In this document: positions 5,420 to 6,346 of the stretch, piece by piece
Numbering within the stretch: the first letter of the stretch is position 1
How the letters are laid out: each line of letters starts with the position of its first letter
Source of the DNA: an uncultured Oscillospiraceae bacterium
GTDB lineage: Bacteria; Bacillota; Clostridia; Oscillospirales; Oscillospiraceae
NCBI GenBank assembly: GCA_900752285.1
Contig: CAADUW010000040.1
Coordinates: 1-6,346, forward strand
Reading direction: 5' to 3'
DNA: 6,346 nt
Program-made: the position numbers and the translations under genes
The notes under the pieces: generated by a model
Seen by the model: only the letters and a program-made list of their open reading frames with translations
Told to the model about the DNA's origin: nothing
The model's database searches: none

Positions 5420-5485
5420 AGAAAAAAGAGACTGCCGCAAACCGGCAGGGGCAACTGCCCGTGCCGGTTTGCGGCAGCTTTTTGT
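5420..5485. terminator. Strong bidirectional intrinsic terminator
   Basis: CTGCCGCAAACCGGCA (5432-5447) pairs perfectly with TGCCGGTTTGCGGCAG (5462-5477). After a single mismatch, GGGC-AACT-GCCC closes the tip. The plus strand continues as CTTTTTG and the minus strand as TCTCTTTTTTCTTT, so both strands have a stem plus T-run. It sits between the converging ilvE (plus) and FmdE-like (minus) genes and should end both transcripts. Confidence 0.93.
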
Positions 5486-5519
5486 ATCAACAGGGAAAAA
5501 TTGCCCGATGCCGAAGAGA

Positions 5520-6086
5520 CTATCTTCTGCCGGGACGCCGGCGGGCGTTGTCGTCCGGCAGATCGAACTTCCGGAACTGGTCGGGGCTGTCCTGCACGCC
5601 GGAATCCCGGTCGGGGATCCCCTCCGCCGGGGCGCTGCAGGCCCGGCGGACCTTCTCCAGCGTCCGGCCGGTCAGGGGGTGTGCCTGCTCAAAATAAAAC
5701 AGCTCTGCTTCCGGCATGGCAAGAACCTGCCCGGCGTCCAGTATGCGGACCCGTTCCGCAAGCTCCGGCCTGACGCACATACGGACGGAGGTTCCGGCCT
5801 CCAGATCGTACACCGTAAAAATCAGCCGTCCGGTTTTGTAGTACAGCAGATGCTTTTTCCCCGCCGTGCAGTGCAGACCGATCTGAATGGCGTCCACACA
5901 GCACCCGCCGTGCTCGGAAACGCAGACCAGCCGGTCCGTTTCCGGATCGGATAGGCCCAGCTTTGTCAGCGCCGTATCGCAGACCCGCACGCCCAGCGCC
6001 AGCAGGGAGCAGGGCTTTCCGTGAAATCCGACGCTGTTCGCCCAGAGCTTTCTGACAGACGGGTTGATTCCATACTTAAAGAACAT
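5520..6086 (-). CDS. FmdE-family protein (formylmethanofuran dehydrogenase subunit E-like)
   Basis: A 188-residue soluble protein whose core (about 15-110) reads as the FmdE/FwdE domain: SVGFHGKPCSLLALGVRVCD (18-37), a Glu in VSEHGGCCVDAIQIG (56-70), LHCTAGKKHLLYY (71-83) and GRLIFTVYD. In this family the His and Cys residues of these motifs bind metal, and in methanogens a member is a subunit of formylmethanofuran dehydrogenase. In clostridia, family members outside methanogenesis have no firm role. Oddities: the usual HGHxC is HGKPC here (second His replaced by Lys24), there is an extra Cys (Cys62-Cys63), and the C-terminal part lacks a zinc-ribbon CxxC pair, ending instead in a charged Arg-rich tail. 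The frame extends upstream to 6194, but ATG 6086 has AGGAG 10 bases before it and overlaps the upstream stop by 11 bases. That start is chosen. Confidence 0.8.
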   Translation of the reverse strand: MFFKYGINPSVRKLWANSVGFHGKPCSLLALGVRVCDTALTKLGLSDPETDRLVCVSEHGGCCVDAIQIGLHCTAGKKHLLYYKTGRLIFTVYDLEAGTSVRMCVRPELAERVRILDAGQVLAMPEAELFYFEQAHPLTGRTLEKVRRACSAPAEGIPDRDSGVQDSPDQFRKFDLPDDNARRRPGRR

Positions 6087-6346
6087 CTTTTCCACGCTCC
6101 TGAATCCAGACTGAAAATCCGCTTTCCAGCTGAGATATTGCGTACTGGGGCTTGAACACCAGCGCGTTCTGATACCAGGCGCCGCCCTCGGCACAGGGGC
6201 GTTGGGTCAGCGCGCAGATTTCCACCAGATATGTCAGCTGTTGTGTGTTAGGGTCTATCTGAAAACCGGAAATATGACCAACGGCGAGGGATTTTCCGCC
6301 TGATGAAGCCATTTTTTTGCAGGAATACTCTGGGTATTGCAAGAAA
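6076..6346 (-). CDS. Unrecognised protein, C-terminal part only
   Basis: The frame is open from the right edge to TAA at 6078-6076, giving about 89 residues. Start codons inside the window (TTG 6342, ATG 6312) have no ribosome site, so the real start is probably beyond the edge. The visible part is rich in short beta-type stretches, such as GHISGFQIDPNTQQLTYLVE and WYQNALVFKPQYAI, with no membrane segment or catalytic motif that I recognise. It is credible as a gene because its stop overlaps the FmdE-like start by 11 bases (ATG within ...ATGTTCTTTAA), a usual sign of coupled genes, and the downstream ribosome site lies within it. No function can be given. Context suggests it works with the FmdE-like protein. 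Confidence 0.6.
   Translation of the reverse strand, partial: FLQYPEYSCKKMASSGGKSLAVGHISGFQIDPNTQQLTYLVEICALTQRPCAEGGAWYQNALVFKPQYAISQLESGFSVWIQERGKDVL
6097..6101 (-). promoter_or_regulatory. Ribosome site deciding the FmdE-like start
   Basis: AGGAG (6101-6097 on the minus strand) lies 10 bases before ATG 6086, inside the end of the upstream gene. No comparable site precedes the longer start at 6194. This supports a 188-residue product and translational coupling. Confidence 0.75.

Noticed and set aside
4307..5440. Minus-strand frame of 377 codons opposite ilvE
   Set aside because: It is antisense to an unmistakable aminotransferase. It runs across the palindrome and into the terminator, and has no recognisable domain.
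5367..5954. Plus-strand frames of 195 and 174 codons across the ilvE terminator and the FmdE-like gene
   Set aside because: They pass through the bidirectional terminator and lie antisense to the FmdE domain. No ribosome site or domain is visible.
6087..6194. N-terminal extension of the FmdE-like protein to the ATG at 6194
   Set aside because: The extra 36 residues lie out of frame within the upstream gene, look unlike the family, and have no ribosome site. ATG 6086 has AGGAG.

Overview
The window comes from a GC-rich member of the Firmicutes, most likely an Oscillospiraceae-type gut clostridium. The signs are consensus sigma-A promoters (TTGACT-17-TATACT and TTGACC-17-TAAAAT), AAGGAGA/AGGAG ribosome sites, a Gram-positive style lipoprotein, compact intrinsic terminators and GC-rich coding. 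The family-level placement is inferred from sequence style, not from a marker gene. No tRNA, rRNA, CRISPR array, transposase or phage gene was seen.

Layout. (1) 1-239: no gene; a repeat copy (53-123) and a perfect 15-bp hairpin (129-162). (2) 240-3389, minus strand: a two-gene operon with its own promoter (3428-3456). The first gene encodes an acyltransferase-3 family integral membrane O-acyltransferase (2337-3389). The second encodes a 693-residue lipoprotein with a C-terminal transglutaminase/protease-like Cys-His-Asp domain (240-2321), whose ribosome site overlaps the stop codon of the first. (3) About 3411-4284: a gene-free stretch of nearly 900 bases filled with hairpin-forming repeats, including a 272-base element (3747-4018) ending in two near-identical 34-36 base palindromes. 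(4) 4285-5350, plus strand: a branched-chain amino acid aminotransferase (ilvE) with its own promoter and a leader of only about 20 bases. (5) 5351-5490: an 18-bp-arm palindrome and then a strong bidirectional terminator between converging genes. (6) 5520-6346, minus strand: an FmdE-family protein (start set at 6086) overlapping the 3' end of an unrecognised gene that runs off the right edge.

How the genes fit together. The acyltransferase and the lipoprotein form a plausible cell-envelope pair: a membrane enzyme that would acylate an extracytoplasmic glycan or polymer, and a surface-anchored Cys-His-Asp protein. ilvE is a stand-alone metabolic gene (last step of Leu/Ile/Val synthesis or first step of their breakdown). 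The FmdE-like gene and its upstream neighbour are translationally coupled and unrelated to ilvE.

The most unusual content is the repeat landscape. A 71-base sequence occurs twice in opposite orientation (53-123 and 3787-3856, about 94% identical) and brackets the envelope operon. The right-hand copy lies inside the 272-base hairpin array. This looks like a non-coding mobile (MITE/REP-like) family or a structured transcript. The sequence alone does not decide between them.
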